Below, piece after piece: positions 1 to 8,229 of a stretch of DNA of 61,059 nucleotides. Both the position numbers and the translations under genes were made by a program. The first letter of the stretch is position 1. Each line of letters begins with the position of its first letter. The stretch comes from a virus, in IMG/VR virus record IMGVR_UViG_3300036806_000045, positions 1 to 61,059 of that record, one strand, 5' to 3'. The notes below the pieces were generated by a model that worked only from the letters and a program-made list of their open reading frames with translations, searched no databases and was not told the origin of the DNA.

Positions 1-127
1 GCCGGCATATCTTCGCCGTTGGCATCACGCTTCGCGAGGGGAAGAAGTTCCGTCTTGATCGTGCGCACCTTGGTCACAAGCGCGGCGCGGTCGCGCTTCA
101 GCGTTGCGACACTGAGTCGCAGATCAC
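1..127. repeat. 127-bp terminal direct repeat, left copy
   Basis: Bases 1-127 are identical to 60933-61059. The length of exactly 127 matches a common assembler k-mer, so this is most simply the overlap left on a circular or circularly permuted contig. Both copies lie inside the capsid coding frame, which continues without interruption across the join. Confidence 0.95.
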
Positions 128-137
128 CGTCAGGCAT
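1..137 (-). CDS. Major capsid protein, N-terminal part (gene crosses the contig join)
   Basis: This is the true 5' end of the capsid gene. An ATG at 137-135 follows a strong GGAGG six bases upstream and opens with MPDGDLRLSV. The frame runs off base 1 and, because 1-127 equals 60933-61059, continues at 60932 down to 59618. Joined, the gene is 1,452 bp (483 codons plus stop). The extra N-terminal residues extend the acidic, charged coiled coil (scaffold or delta-domain) typical of HK97-like capsid precursors. A caller working on the linear contig would miss this start and pick an internal GTG at 61009. Confidence 0.9.
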   Translation of the reverse strand, partial: MPDGDLRLSVATLKRDRAALVTKVRTIKTELLPLAKRDANGEDMP

Positions 138-215
138 AGAAGGCCTCCGTCTAAGGGATGCTGCGTCTCTCGACGCTGCTCGCCTTGCCCAAGGGCATGG
201 GGGCAACCGCGCGGA

Positions 216-1352
216 TTAGGCCGCGGTCAACTCGCGTTCGAGGCGCGTGGCGAGGGCTTGGAAGAACCTCCGCCGACCTGCGGAACTCGTCAGCTTCGCC
301 GGTTGCGTGTTCCGTGCACGCGCTCGATGCAATCCGATCAGGAAGCGCGCCATAGCTGGCGTGCGTGCCTGGGTTACAATCTCGACCTCGGCCGGCTCGA
401 CGATATCATCGACGGCCTCACCGCCGCCGACCATTTCGGCCACTTCTTCGGCCGTCATGTTGATCAGCACATCGCCGAGCGCCTTCATGGCCTCGCCGAG
501 CTGGCGTGGAACATCGCTACCATCTTGCTCAACACCGGCTTCCCACTCCACGCTGGATTTGAGCCATCCGAGATTTTCGAGTGTCATGGCGAGACTGCCG
601 CACTCGTAGAGCCCGCGGGTTTTCAACGCCGAGATCACGGATGCGCGGCGATCCGTATTGCCAGCGCCATTATCAAGCGTGATCTTCACAGTCCTGCGTT
701 CGACCGCTTCTTCTACCATCCGTTCAATCTCCGCCGCGGACCGCTGCGTCACGAGCGCGTCGGGAACGGCCGGGATGCTCACGAAACTCATCTCCTGCAA
801 TTCCCACTTCGTGATGCGCGTGCCGTCCGACGGCTTGTTCCGATCGATCAGCTCCTGGGCAATAACATCGAAGCCCGTAGATGCGGCGGAAATCACTCCG
901 GCGCGGATCAGGCCCAACACTTCATCCGCGCGCGCCGACACGCCGGCAGGCGGGAATCGAACGCGAGACACCAGCTTGTCGCTGCCATTGTCGATCGTCT
1001 CACTGCGGGCGATCGGCCAATCCGGATTGTGCTGCCAGAGCCAGATCGGGTTGGCCCGGTAATTGTCTAGATTCGCCCCGCGTGTCATGAGCACGATCTT
1101 GTCGCGTCCCATCATTTCGGTGGAGCACGTCACCGTCACCGCGCGGTCGTCGGCCTCGTCAATTTGCATCGAGGCGCGGAGGATGGCGCGTCGCACGCCC
1201 AGGGGAGCCGAACGATTCTCGCCCCATGCGGAATAGCAAACCGCCGAGCGCTGATCGTTGTCCGGATAGTCCGAAACCATCGTGTCATTCCCCATGCATC
1301 GCGAGATGAAATCTTCTTCCTTCTCGCCGTCATTCGGGCTGGGAATTGGCAT
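216..1352 (-). CDS. HK97-type prohead serine protease
   Basis: A 378-residue maturation protease that would cleave the capsid delta domain inside the prohead. The N-terminus (ISRCMGND...DQRSAVCYSAW) is a leader seen on many phage proteases. The catalytic core follows, with the NPIWLWQHN block (His about residue 108) and the EMSFVSIPAVPDA block (Ser about 189), which match the HK97 gp4 family His and Ser positions. The C-terminal part is charged and may act as an internal scaffold. The ATG at 1352 has GAGG upstream. It lies just before the capsid gene in transcription order, the standard portal-protease-capsid order apart from the inserted glycosyltransferase. Confidence 0.92.
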   Translation of the reverse strand: MPIPSPNDGEKEEDFISRCMGNDTMVSDYPDNDQRSAVCYSAWGENRSAPLGVRRAILRASMQIDEADDRAVTVTCSTEMMGRDKIVLMTRGANLDNYRANPIWLWQHNPDWPIARSETIDNGSDKLVSRVRFPPAGVSARADEVLGLIRAGVISAASTGFDVIAQELIDRNKPSDGTRITKWELQEMSFVSIPAVPDALVTQRSAAEIERMVEEAVERRTVKITLDNGAGNTDRRASVISALKTRGLYECGSLAMTLENLGWLKSSVEWEAGVEQDGSDVPRQLGEAMKALGDVLINMTAEEVAEMVGGGEAVDDIVEPAEVEIVTQARTPAMARFLIGLHRARARNTQPAKLTSSAGRRRFFQALATRLERELTAA

Positions 1353-1354
1353 CG

Positions 1355-1423
1355 CTACCTCGTTACGATCATTTTGCCTGATGCGGGCCGTTTCTTCCGC
1401 GTCGGCATTACCGGTCGCGTCAC
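1355..1423 (-). CDS. Possible 22-residue basic peptide
   Basis: A GTG-started ORF ending three bases before the protease ATG. The product is strongly basic (MPTRKKRPASGK core). The only support is its tight fit between neighbouring genes. It could equally be a translated leader or chance. Confidence 0.25.
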   Translation of the reverse strand: MTRPVMPTRKKRPASGKMIVTR

Positions 1424-1427
1424 CCGC

Positions 1428-1730
1428 TCAGGCGTATGTGGCAAGTCCCGCGGCAACGAGGGCATCTGCTTCGACGCTAGGCCATTGGCAGGCGTCTCCT
1501 GCTCGCACAGCGGTCCGCGTCGGGTATCGGTTGACGATGCTGGGCTCATATGCCGACGCCATTACCACATTCGTGAAAGGACCATAGGCGGCGATCCAGG
1601 CATTGACCGTGCCGGCGGCCGGGGAGTCGAAGTCACCCCACAGCGCGAAGATCCACGCGAGACCGCCCGACACACGATAGGAGCCAAGCTGCGCATAGCC
1701 GGGCCGATATCCGAAGGTCGCACCAGACAT
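1428..1730 (-). CDS. Unknown 100-residue protein in the head operon
   Basis: Not recognised. The start overlaps the stop of the preceding glycosyltransferase, so it is translated as part of the head operon. The protein is rich in Gly, Ala, Tyr and Trp (GYRPGYAQLGSY, GLAWIFALWGDF) and has no clear membrane span or signal. Its place between a glycosyltransferase and the protease suggests a minor virion or glycosylation-related role, which is inference only. Confidence 0.6.
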   Translation of the reverse strand: MSGATFGYRPGYAQLGSYRVSGGLAWIFALWGDFDSPAAGTVNAWIAAYGPFTNVVMASAYEPSIVNRYPTRTAVRAGDACQWPSVEADALVAAGLATYA

Positions 1731-2416
1731 TACGCTGCCCGCAGAGATTGCCTATTCGACAGCTTCGTCAGGCGGTCGACGACATCTTGGAATTCCGACG
1801 ATTGAATCCATGCCAGGAACGCCGCCTTGTCGAGCGCCGCACCGCTGTCGCCAATCTGATACGTGCTATCGATTGGCGCCCGTCCATTGGCGTGGTGCAG
1901 ATGCTCCACTCTGACCGTCATGTCGCAGTGCCAGAGATTCAGGCCTCGGCCGATGAATTCCCAGAAATCGTCGACGTACCAATGTCGCACGCAGGGCGGC
2001 ATCCAGAATCCGGCCGCGCACAGCACGTCGCCACGCCAGACGGCGGCACTGCCGAGACGCCAGGGCGATTGCCAGCCGTCATCTCCGGTCGCTATGCCGT
2101 GGCGGTTGGCCGCCTCGATGAGCTTCACATCCCATCGCTGCGTGACCGGATAATCATCATCGGCGATCATGCCGTACCAGCTGCGGAATTCATCCAGCGC
2201 GAAGAACCGATTGAGCACATGCACGAGCGATCGGTCGCTTTCAGCCCGCAGCGTTACGCTCCATTGTTCCGGCAATTCCTCGCGGATCGCGGCAATATCT
2301 CTCGCCTGGCTCGCCCCTAGGATTACAACGCCCGGCGTCGACATCCCGGTCGCTCGCATCGCGCGCAGAGTTTCCACCAGGCGCTGCGGCCGATTGAGGC
2401 TCGGAAGCACCCACAT
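1730..2416 (-). CDS. GT-A-like glycosyltransferase in the head gene cluster
   Basis: A 228-residue protein opening with a nucleotide-sugar-type strand (WVLPSLNRPQRLVETLRAM) and carrying an acidic DDD metal-binding motif at residues 86-88 (GMIADDDYPV), as in family-2-like GT-A enzymes. A later acidic stretch (VRHWYVDDFWEFIGRGL) and C-terminal His residues fit the acceptor and metal side. It overlaps the portal stop and the next start by one base, so it is co-translated with virion genes. Likely substrate is a capsid or other virion protein, or host surface sugar. The family is moderately sure; the substrate is unknown. Confidence 0.7.
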   Translation of the reverse strand: MWVLPSLNRPQRLVETLRAMRATGMSTPGVVILGASQARDIAAIREELPEQWSVTLRAESDRSLVHVLNRFFALDEFRSWYGMIADDDYPVTQRWDVKLIEAANRHGIATGDDGWQSPWRLGSAAVWRGDVLCAAGFWMPPCVRHWYVDDFWEFIGRGLNLWHCDMTVRVEHLHHANGRAPIDSTYQIGDSGAALDKAAFLAWIQSSEFQDVVDRLTKLSNRQSLRAA

Positions 2417-3789
2417 CAGATCACCGCCTGGTCGGCCGTTTCGCTTTCCACCGGCTTCAGATCGCCGGGAATCACATCGCTGCCGAGGCCTCCGGGCTTC
2501 GAACCATCCTTGGTTGACGGCGGCGGTGCGTTGCCCTGGTCGTCTAGTTGCGCGGTGTTGGCGGGGATCCGGAACTTGTCGCCACCCGGTACAGGCGGCA
2601 GCCCCAGTTTCGCGCGCGCCTCGTTCCGGCTCATCAGGCCGTTGTTCACGGTCGATCCGTAGAACTCAGCCTGCGACTTCATGTCGCCCTGCAGCATGTC
2701 GGAATAGTCAATCCGAAGCCGCACGCGCCCAAGCTCGTCCGCGTAGAAACACTTCTGGAAGCCTTGCGCGAGATTGACGATCCGCGGCTTAATCGTCTCG
2801 TTCGCGTAAGCCTGATCCTGCTGCTCCAGCGTCGAAAATGCCGCCTTGCTCAGATCATAGACCTTGTGCGGCGGCACGCCGAACATGCGGCAAATCTCAA
2901 TCACCTGGAACTGCCGGGTTTCGAGAAACTGGCTGTCCTCGTTGGTCATCGTCAGCTTCTCGAACCCCATCCCTTCCTCAAGGATCGCGGTCCTATGCGA
3001 GTTCTGCACGCCACCGTAGACATTGCCGAACGCCGTCGCCAGCCGCTCGCTTGCCTCTTTGCTCAGCTTGCCCGGATGCTTCAGTATACCATTGAGCTGC
3101 GCACCCTGCCGGAATAGCACCGCGCCGTGTTGCTGCGTCGCGATGGCGAGGCCAACCACATCCTGGGCCACAGCAATCGGCGTCATGCCGAGATAGCCGC
3201 CATCCACGGTCAGACCGCGGACATGCACGACGTCCTCCTGATGGAATGTGACGCCCCAGCCGATCTGCGGGTGCGATATATTGTAGAACAGGATGCCCTG
3301 CGGTGACAGCAGCACCGATACGCGATCCCAGTTCAGCGGGATCAGTTCTTCCGGCGAGCCGTCCCAGCCCCGCTTGATCACCGCAATCGCATTGCCGCGC
3401 AGTTCGAGCGACATGACCATGTAGCGAAAGAACTCGAACCAGGTCATCCAGCGGTTAGGCTTGCACAGCACCAGATTGAATGGATGCTCGGCATCAAGCG
3501 TCCAACCATGATCCGGCACGAATTTCTCCACGCCGAACTTTAGGCCGGCGATGTCCTCGGATAGCCGCTTGACGCAGGCATAAACCGTTGCTGCCTGCAA
3601 CGCGGATAGCGGCGTGATCGGAATGCCCGTACTGGAGCCGCCGCCGCCGAACAGGCCCCACAGCATTGGCGTGGGCCACGCAAGACTATAATCGCGGACG
3701 ACACGATCAACCGCACCGCGAACACGCTCGCCGATTTCAGCTTCCGACGCGAACCCTAGCCGTCGTGCAAAAGCGTCGACAAACTTCAC
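2416..3789 (-). CDS. HK97-family portal protein
   Basis: A 457-residue portal that forms the dodecameric DNA gate at the head vertex. Family features seen: the ALQAATVYACVKRLSEDIAGL opening helix, the FFRYMVMSLELRGNAIAVI stretch, EICRMFGVPPHKVYDLSKAAFS, and the LMSRNEARAKLGLPPVPGGDKF clip-to-crown region. The C-terminus is Pro/Lys/Asp-rich and probably disordered. GTG start at 3789 overlaps the upstream stop by four bases. Confidence 0.95.
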   Translation of the reverse strand: MKFVDAFARRLGFASEAEIGERVRGAVDRVVRDYSLAWPTPMLWGLFGGGGSSTGIPITPLSALQAATVYACVKRLSEDIAGLKFGVEKFVPDHGWTLDAEHPFNLVLCKPNRWMTWFEFFRYMVMSLELRGNAIAVIKRGWDGSPEELIPLNWDRVSVLLSPQGILFYNISHPQIGWGVTFHQEDVVHVRGLTVDGGYLGMTPIAVAQDVVGLAIATQQHGAVLFRQGAQLNGILKHPGKLSKEASERLATAFGNVYGGVQNSHRTAILEEGMGFEKLTMTNEDSQFLETRQFQVIEICRMFGVPPHKVYDLSKAAFSTLEQQDQAYANETIKPRIVNLAQGFQKCFYADELGRVRLRIDYSDMLQGDMKSQAEFYGSTVNNGLMSRNEARAKLGLPPVPGGDKFRIPANTAQLDDQGNAPPPSTKDGSKPGGLGSDVIPGDLKPVESETADQAVI

Positions 3790-3962
3790 GGAGCGTCTGC
3801 CACATCCGCGTCATCAACCCATTCCCACACGATGCAGCCGTTCACCGGCTGGAACCAATACAGCCAGCGCTTGTTGAACCGCATGCGGTGCACGCCGAGT
3901 TCGAAGCTGTCCGGGGTCACGACTGACTGTATGGTGTGAACGGGAATATCGTCGTCTGGCAT
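3786..3962 (-). CDS. Small acidic 58-residue protein between terminase and portal
   Basis: Starts at ATG 3962 (MPDDDIPVHT), because GGAGG lies five bases upstream inside the terminase stop region. A longer TTG start at 3974 would bury that ribosome site. The protein has aromatic WLYWFQPVNGCIVWEWVDD and ends in an acidic tail. Small genes at this spot are common in HK97-like head operons; no function is recognised. Confidence 0.65.
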   Translation of the reverse strand: MPDDDIPVHTIQSVVTPDSFELGVHRMRFNKRWLYWFQPVNGCIVWEWVDDADVADAP

Positions 3963-3963
3963 C

Positions 3964-5736
3964 TCATCCTCCAAGCACTGTCAGTCCGCGGCCTTCGTAG
4001 ACAGACGGCCCGTCATCGGCCATCGAGCGCCCGATTGCCATGATCAGCGCTGACATCCCATCGATGCGGCCGCGCGAGAATTTCTTATGCGGCATGCGAT
4101 TGTCGTTCTTATCGAACTGAACCCGCAAATTTGACGCCATCCAGGTCAACACCGGATTCGATCCATGATCCAGCTTCGAAGCGAGCAACCACGCCTCAAG
4201 CTCCTTCGTCGGCGCGGTATAGGAGCGGATGCCCTGGACGAACTCGAATACCGGAAGTCCATCGCTCTGCAGGCCGACGGCAAGCTGCGTTGCATTCCAA
4301 GGATCATATGCAATCGCGCCAACATCGAATTGCCGACAGTCATCGGTCACCGCGGCCTGGATCTCCTGATGATCGATCACGTTGCCGATCGTCGGCTCGA
4401 TCCATCCATCATCGATCCAGCGCTGGTACTGCACTCGGTCACGGTCAGATTTCTCAGCCACCGTGTCCGCCGGCATCCAGAACCGGGCGAGCGCATGCCA
4501 GCGGTCGTTCTCGTCCGCAGGGGCGAATATCTTCACCCACGCCGATAGATCGACCTTGCTTGATAAATCGAGGGCGCCGAGGAAGCGTCGCCCCTTCAGT
4601 TGCTCCACCAATTCGGCCTGATATTGCCCAGGCTGCCTATCCGCCGGACACAGGCTGTTCTTCGCCCACACGTCCATGTCGACGTAGCGATCAGCCGATG
4701 CGGTCCGCAGATTGAGCCGCAGCCGCTTGAATTCGACCTGTGCCGACGGTGAATTCTTCGCCTTGTGCGCCTGTCGCTTCAGATCATCGAGCTTGACGCT
4801 GATCCCAAGGTTCGGATTTGCCTTCGCCCAGGCCTTTGGATCGTCCCAGCGGTCTTCCTTGTCGATCGTGGTGATGAAGACGAACGCGGAGTCATCCTCC
4901 AGCACACCCTCCAGGACCTTCTCAGCGTAGTCATGCTCCTCCGCGTAGACACTCTCCGGCGTGTCGTCGCCGGCGGTGGTGATGATCCAGAGTAATGGCT
5001 GCCGGCGCGAACCCAGAGCCGTGTCCAGCACGTCCAGCACGCCGCGCGATTTGTGTTTGTGCAGCTCGTCAATCAGCACGACGTGCGGGTTGAGGCCATC
5101 CAGCGTGCGCTCGTCGGCGGACAGTGGCTCGAACTTCGACGCCGTGCTGTCGATCGACATATTCGACCGGAAGATACCGATGCGCTGGCTCAGTTCGGGA
5201 GAGGCGCGCACCATGCGCTTCGCCTCGTCGAAGATGATCCGCGCCTGTTCCTTCCGCGTGGCCGCCGTATAGACCTCGGCGCCGGGCTCGTTATCCGCCA
5301 CCAGGCTCTTGATGCCTACGCCGGCCAACAGGCTTGACTTCCCGTTCTTCCGCGGCAGTTCGATGTAGGCTGTCCGGAACCGGCGTGTGCCGTCGGTACG
5401 CTTCCAGCCGTAGACCGAGCCGACAATGAACTTCTGCCACGGCGCCAGGACGAACTCGGTGCCGCCCCACTCGCCCTTGCTGTGGTGCAGATAGGCGTAG
5501 AACCCGATCGCGTTCGCCGCCCTAACTGGATCCCAATGCAGTCCGCGGCGAGCTGCCCGCTGGATGTCCTTCAGATGCCGACGGCAGGCCAGCTGCACGA
5601 AGCGGCAGGCCGGAACACGGCCATCATCCACCGACTGCGCATAAGCCGTAACCGGATCAGTTGATGGCCGCGCTTTCGGCAAGGTAGTCGTCGAGGCTCT
5701 TGCGCTGGGTGGCGGACGGGATGCTGGCGGAGGCAT
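3964..5736 (-). CDS. terL: Terminase large subunit (HK97-like, Terminase_1 type)
   Basis: The DNA-packaging motor and nuclease, 590 residues at most. Walker A-like ELPRKNGKS lies at about 126-134 and Walker B VVLIDELH at about 219-226, followed by the motor coupling motif ITTAGDD. The C-terminal RNase H-like nuclease shows acidic residues in GALDLSSKVDLSAW, AIAYDPWNA and GRIDGMSALIMAIGR. The annotated ATG overlaps the small subunit by 80 bases, and the first 30 residues are low-complexity Pro/Ala/Ser, so a start nearer 5680 (TTG) or 5622 is possible. The Terminase_1 family with an HNH partner usually means cos packaging. Confidence 0.95.
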   Translation of the reverse strand: MPPPASRPPPSARASTTTLPKARPSTDPVTAYAQSVDDGRVPACRFVQLACRRHLKDIQRAARRGLHWDPVRAANAIGFYAYLHHSKGEWGGTEFVLAPWQKFIVGSVYGWKRTDGTRRFRTAYIELPRKNGKSSLLAGVGIKSLVADNEPGAEVYTAATRKEQARIIFDEAKRMVRASPELSQRIGIFRSNMSIDSTASKFEPLSADERTLDGLNPHVVLIDELHKHKSRGVLDVLDTALGSRRQPLLWIITTAGDDTPESVYAEEHDYAEKVLEGVLEDDSAFVFITTIDKEDRWDDPKAWAKANPNLGISVKLDDLKRQAHKAKNSPSAQVEFKRLRLNLRTASADRYVDMDVWAKNSLCPADRQPGQYQAELVEQLKGRRFLGALDLSSKVDLSAWVKIFAPADENDRWHALARFWMPADTVAEKSDRDRVQYQRWIDDGWIEPTIGNVIDHQEIQAAVTDDCRQFDVGAIAYDPWNATQLAVGLQSDGLPVFEFVQGIRSYTAPTKELEAWLLASKLDHGSNPVLTWMASNLRVQFDKNDNRMPHKKFSRGRIDGMSALIMAIGRSMADDGPSVYEGRGLTVLGG

Positions 5737-6169
5737 TGAACCCTTCGCCCGCCGTCGGAGCTACGAAAACCCGTGGCCGGCTCGTCGGACTGAAGCCCAG
5801 TTCCGAGGATGCCCGGATCATGATCAGCGCCTGGCGGTTGATGATGGCGAGGTACGGCGACATTACATCGCCCTTCGGGGACGTAACCGTGAGTTCGCTG
5901 GTAAGGTTGTAGGCAACCAGCGCCTGCCGATGCAGATCGAACGCGATGCACCACGCCGCTAGCGGCGCGAGATCAATGCGCTTCAACATCCCCGGCGGCG
6001 CGTGCGCCAGTGCGTATTCCCAAATGCCTCGCTGCTCGTCGCTGAAGTGGTCGGGTGCTGCGGCAAGATCGCCGACCGGCTTCGGCTCAGCCGGGTTCGG
6101 CTTCCGTCCGTGGCTCGGATTGCCGCGCAGGTTCGCGAGAACCGTCGGGACCGGCTTGCGTCCTCTCAT
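5657..6169 (-). CDS. terS: Terminase small subunit, P27 family
   Basis: A 170-residue DNA-recognition subunit. The opening MRGRKPVPTVLANLRGNPSHGRKPNPAEPKP is the hallmark basic N-terminus of the P27 family, followed by FSDEQRGIWEYALAHAPPGMLKRIDLAPLAAWCIAFDLHRQA and the SELGFSPTSRPRV motif near the end. It precedes the large subunit and follows a palindrome-rich gap that may hold the packaging site. Confidence 0.93.
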   Translation of the reverse strand: MRGRKPVPTVLANLRGNPSHGRKPNPAEPKPVGDLAAAPDHFSDEQRGIWEYALAHAPPGMLKRIDLAPLAAWCIAFDLHRQALVAYNLTSELTVTSPKGDVMSPYLAIINRQALIMIRASSELGFSPTSRPRVFVAPTAGEGFNASASIPSATQRKSLDDYLAESAAIN

Positions 6170-6272
6170 AGCGCGAGATTCCTGGGAAATTTTATTTCGG
6201 GGACGCGTACGCGGGGTTGGGACGCGGTCATTGGCGCAAAAGTCTCACGACTTCAGGCCCCTATAGGGGGCG
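6170..6272. promoter_or_regulatory. Candidate cos/packaging site between HNH and terminase
   Basis: A 103-bp non-coding gap holding two perfect palindromes: CCCCTATAGGGG at 6258-6269 and CGCGTACGCG at 6204-6213, with an AT-rich run (aaattttattt) between them and terS. In HK97-like phages the cos site commonly lies next to an HNH gene and terS. The assignment rests on position and symmetry; the nick sites cannot be read. Confidence 0.4.
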
Positions 6273-6602
6273 TCACGCCCCTCGGCGGCTGGCGTTGACC
6301 TCGCGCGCCGTCCGCGCATCGTGGCACGGCTTGCACAGGCTGCGCAGGTTGGCGTGGTCGAGTCGAAGGTCAGGCCGATCGCGGATGGTGCGGATGTGGT
6401 CGACCACCTCAGCGGCGCGGATGGTGCCTGCTTCCATGCAGAAGCGGCACAACGGCTCTTGCTTCAGATGATCCAGCCTGACGGCGGGCCACGCATCGGC
6501 GTAGCCTCGCTGCTTGGTCGTGCCTCGTTCGCGATCGAACTGGCGTCTAGCCTGGGCGGCCGATCCGTGTAGCGGTTGGTGGACTGGCGGCCGCGTTGGC
6601 AT
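6273..6602 (-). CDS. HNH endonuclease next to terminase
   Basis: A 109-residue HNH protein from ATG 6602. It carries two CxxC pairs (CRFC and CKPC) around a VDHI core and ends with NLRSLCKPCHDARTA, the classical zinc-structured HNH layout. Phage HNH proteins beside the terminase in cos phages assist specific DNA cleavage during packaging. It overlaps the preceding small gene by 56 bases, and a longer start at 6701 is less likely because it would overlap further. Confidence 0.88.
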   Translation of the reverse strand: MPTRPPVHQPLHGSAAQARRQFDRERGTTKQRGYADAWPAVRLDHLKQEPLCRFCMEAGTIRAAEVVDHIRTIRDRPDLRLDHANLRSLCKPCHDARTAREVNASRRGA

Positions 6603-6771
6603 GGGGACCGCTTTCGACCGACGGTGGATCAGCCGCGCCGTGATAGGCATGGTAGGCAGCCAACTGTTTCTGCCAACGAGCTTCGCAAGCGGCGCAACCA
6701 CAGTGGATCAGAATGTCGTCGGGGTGCGCCGGAGCGCCTTCGGCTTTGAGATACGGCAGCGGAAACGACAT
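6547..6771 (-). CDS. Small Cys-containing protein, 74 residues
   Basis: Starts at ATG 6771, one base after the stop of the preceding regulator. HCGCAACEAR could be half of a zinc site. The C-terminal third is Pro/Ser/Ala-rich and overlaps the HNH start. Function unknown; coding is supported by spacing and by the Cys cluster. Confidence 0.5.
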   Translation of the reverse strand: MSFPLPYLKAEGAPAHPDDILIHCGCAACEARWQKQLAAYHAYHGAADPPSVESGPHANAAASPPTATRIGRPG

Positions 6772-6772
6772 C

Positions 6773-7411
6773 TTATGCCGCCGCCGGGGACAATTCCCGA
6801 GCGATACTGGATGATGGGGCTTTTCGTTCCCGGTTGTCAAGCGGTTGTGTTCGGGCCCGTCCAGGTGGGTTGTAGTGCTCGTCCAGGGCGGTGAGCGCTG
6901 CCCGCAGCCAGCCGTAGGCAGTGGCATGCCGCAACCGGTGCGTCTCGGCGAACTCCTTGGGCGTGCGGTTGTCGATCACCACCCACCAGAACACCGTGTC
7001 CCGGTTCAGCCCCAGCATCAGCCGCACCACCGTAACACGGCGGATGGCACGCGCCTGAGCCTCGGGCATGCCGTCGCGTGTGCCACCGTGCATGGCCATG
7101 GACAGGAATGAGGCCGAGCTGCCACCGGACGCCAGCGAGCAATCATCGAGGAACCGGTTCGCTGCGTCGAACATGGGCTTGGTGATTGCGTCGTCGAGCC
7201 ATAAATTGCGCAGCGCCATGCGCCGGCGAGCGCCACGAACCACGGGACCGCGCACCTTGCCGCGGTCGTTGGCTGGGTCGGCTGAGCGGTCCTCCAGGTC
7301 CACGGCACCTGGCCCGGCGCTGTGCATGCGGCCGTCGCTGCCTAGCGTGATTGATGGGCCGTAGTCGGCGTGCGCGTCCAGGGCGATGACCTTGCGTGTG
7401 CGAGCCTTCAA
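6773..7411 (-). CDS. HTH-containing candidate late regulator
   Basis: A 212-residue protein from TTG 7411, overlapping the upstream stop. The C-terminal half (RLMLGLNRDTVFWWVVIDNRTPKEFAETHRLRHATAYGWLRAALTALDEHY) reads as a helix-turn-helix of the sigma-region-4 type found in several alphaproteobacterial phage proteins. It is the last regulatory-looking gene before the packaging and head genes, the usual place for a late activator or antiterminator. DNA binding is inferred from the helix pattern; the target is unknown. Confidence 0.5.
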   Translation of the reverse strand: MKARTRKVIALDAHADYGPSITLGSDGRMHSAGPGAVDLEDRSADPANDRGKVRGPVVRGARRRMALRNLWLDDAITKPMFDAANRFLDDCSLASGGSSASFLSMAMHGGTRDGMPEAQARAIRRVTVVRLMLGLNRDTVFWWVVIDNRTPKEFAETHRLRHATAYGWLRAALTALDEHYNPPGRARTQPLDNRERKAPSSSIARELSPAAA

Positions 7412-7485
7412 TTCATCCTCCGCAGCGGGCAGCGTGTGGTGCAGTCGCAGGGCTTCTGGTCCATTGGGCAGGTCTGGGCGCTCAT
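7408..7485 (-). CDS. Tiny Cys-rich protein, 25 residues
   Basis: ATG 7485 overlaps the preceding stop (ATGA-like), and its own stop overlaps the TTG of the next gene. Five cysteines in 25 residues (CPMDQKPCDCTTRCPLRR) suggest a metal-binding microprotein. Chained overlaps at both ends support translation. Confidence 0.5.
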   Translation of the reverse strand: MSAQTCPMDQKPCDCTTRCPLRRMN

Positions 7486-7655
7486 CGCAGCGGTTTCCCA
7501 GGTAACGAGTAGTCGACCTTGCAGCCGCGGCATTCGCGCCCGTCCTCGGCCTTCCCGGTGTCGCCGCAGCAGATGCACACGAACGTGCCGGCTTCCTTGG
7601 CGATCTCCCGCCACCGGGCGTTGATGTACTCGAGTTCCTCGGCGGCGGGCTTCAC
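7482..7655 (-). CDS. Small zinc-finger-like protein, 57 residues
   Basis: GTG 7655 overlaps the preceding TGA (GTGA). The C-terminal half has CICCGDTGKAEDGRECRGCK, a CxxC...CxxC arrangement like a DnaJ-type zinc knuckle; the N-terminal half is helical (EELEYINARWREIAKEAG). Likely a small nucleic-acid or protein-binding factor of the early leftward operon. Confidence 0.65.
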   Translation of the reverse strand: MKPAAEELEYINARWREIAKEAGTFVCICCGDTGKAEDGRECRGCKVDYSLPGKPLR

Positions 7656-8044
7656 GTGCCGCTCGCCCGAACCAGGCAGTGAACCTCGCCGCCATGCCAG
7701 CATGCCACTGGCTCGCCCTCCGGGTTTGGCTGCGGTGGCAACACGGCGTCGTCCGCAACTGCCACCCATGCGTCAGGTGCCGTGTCACCGAATGTCGCCT
7801 TGTCGATGAACACCTCCCAATGCGTGCCGACCGTGCGCGCGTTGACAACGCGGCAGTCGGAGACAGAGCAGCAGCCGTAGCCGGTGCTGGGCTCGGTGAG
7901 TGAGCGATACCAGCGGGCGACGGGGGAGTTCGGATCGGTGCCTGCCGGTGGGGCGGCGTGGGCGGCGGCCAGCAGGAGATAAACGCCGATCGCAGCCGCC
8001 CACAGAGCGAACCAGGCGGCGGTTTCCAGGAGGTGGGCTTTCAC
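7652..8044 (-). CDS. Secreted protein with signal peptide and conserved Cys pairs
   Basis: GTG 8044 overlaps the upstream stop. A hydrophobic leader (AWFALWAAAIGVYLLLAAAHA) ends in an AHA-like signal peptidase I site, giving an exported domain of about 100 residues with GYGCCSVSDCRVV, HWEVFI, WVAVADDAVL and ACWHGGEVHCLV. This pattern matches a family of small periplasmic alphaproteobacterial proteins of unknown role. An exported protein inside a replication operon suggests envelope modification or superinfection exclusion (inference). Longer starts up to 8278 run antisense to known genes and are not preferred. Confidence 0.7.
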   Translation of the reverse strand: MKAHLLETAAWFALWAAAIGVYLLLAAAHAAPPAGTDPNSPVARWYRSLTEPSTGYGCCSVSDCRVVNARTVGTHWEVFIDKATFGDTAPDAWVAVADDAVLPPQPNPEGEPVACWHGGEVHCLVRASGT

Positions 8045-8229
8045 GCCGCCACCCGCGTCATAGCCGCAAGCCACAACCGCCGCACCGAATCCCACGAGTG
8101 GCCCTCGTGGCGAGCCGTGAACACCACCCGCCAGAGCGACGGCTGAATGGCGCACAGCTGCATGACGCGGTGCTTGGCAAACATCCGCGCTGGTCCGGAG
8201 GTTCGGTCGGATTCTCCGAAGGCTTTCAT
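8041..8229 (-). CDS. Small basic protein, 62 residues
   Basis: ATG 8229 overlaps the primase-helicase stop (ATGA) and its stop overlaps the next GTG. The sequence (MFAKHRVMQLCAIQPSLWRVVFTARHEGHSWDSVRRLWLAAM) is Arg/Trp-rich and looks folded. No family is recognised. Confidence 0.55.
   Translation of the reverse strand: MKAFGESDRTSGPARMFAKHRVMQLCAIQPSLWRVVFTARHEGHSWDSVRRLWLAAMTRVAA

Noticed and set aside
1-127. Biological terminal redundancy
   Set aside because: The length equals a common assembly k-mer and the repeat lies in mid-gene; an assembly overlap is the simpler reading.
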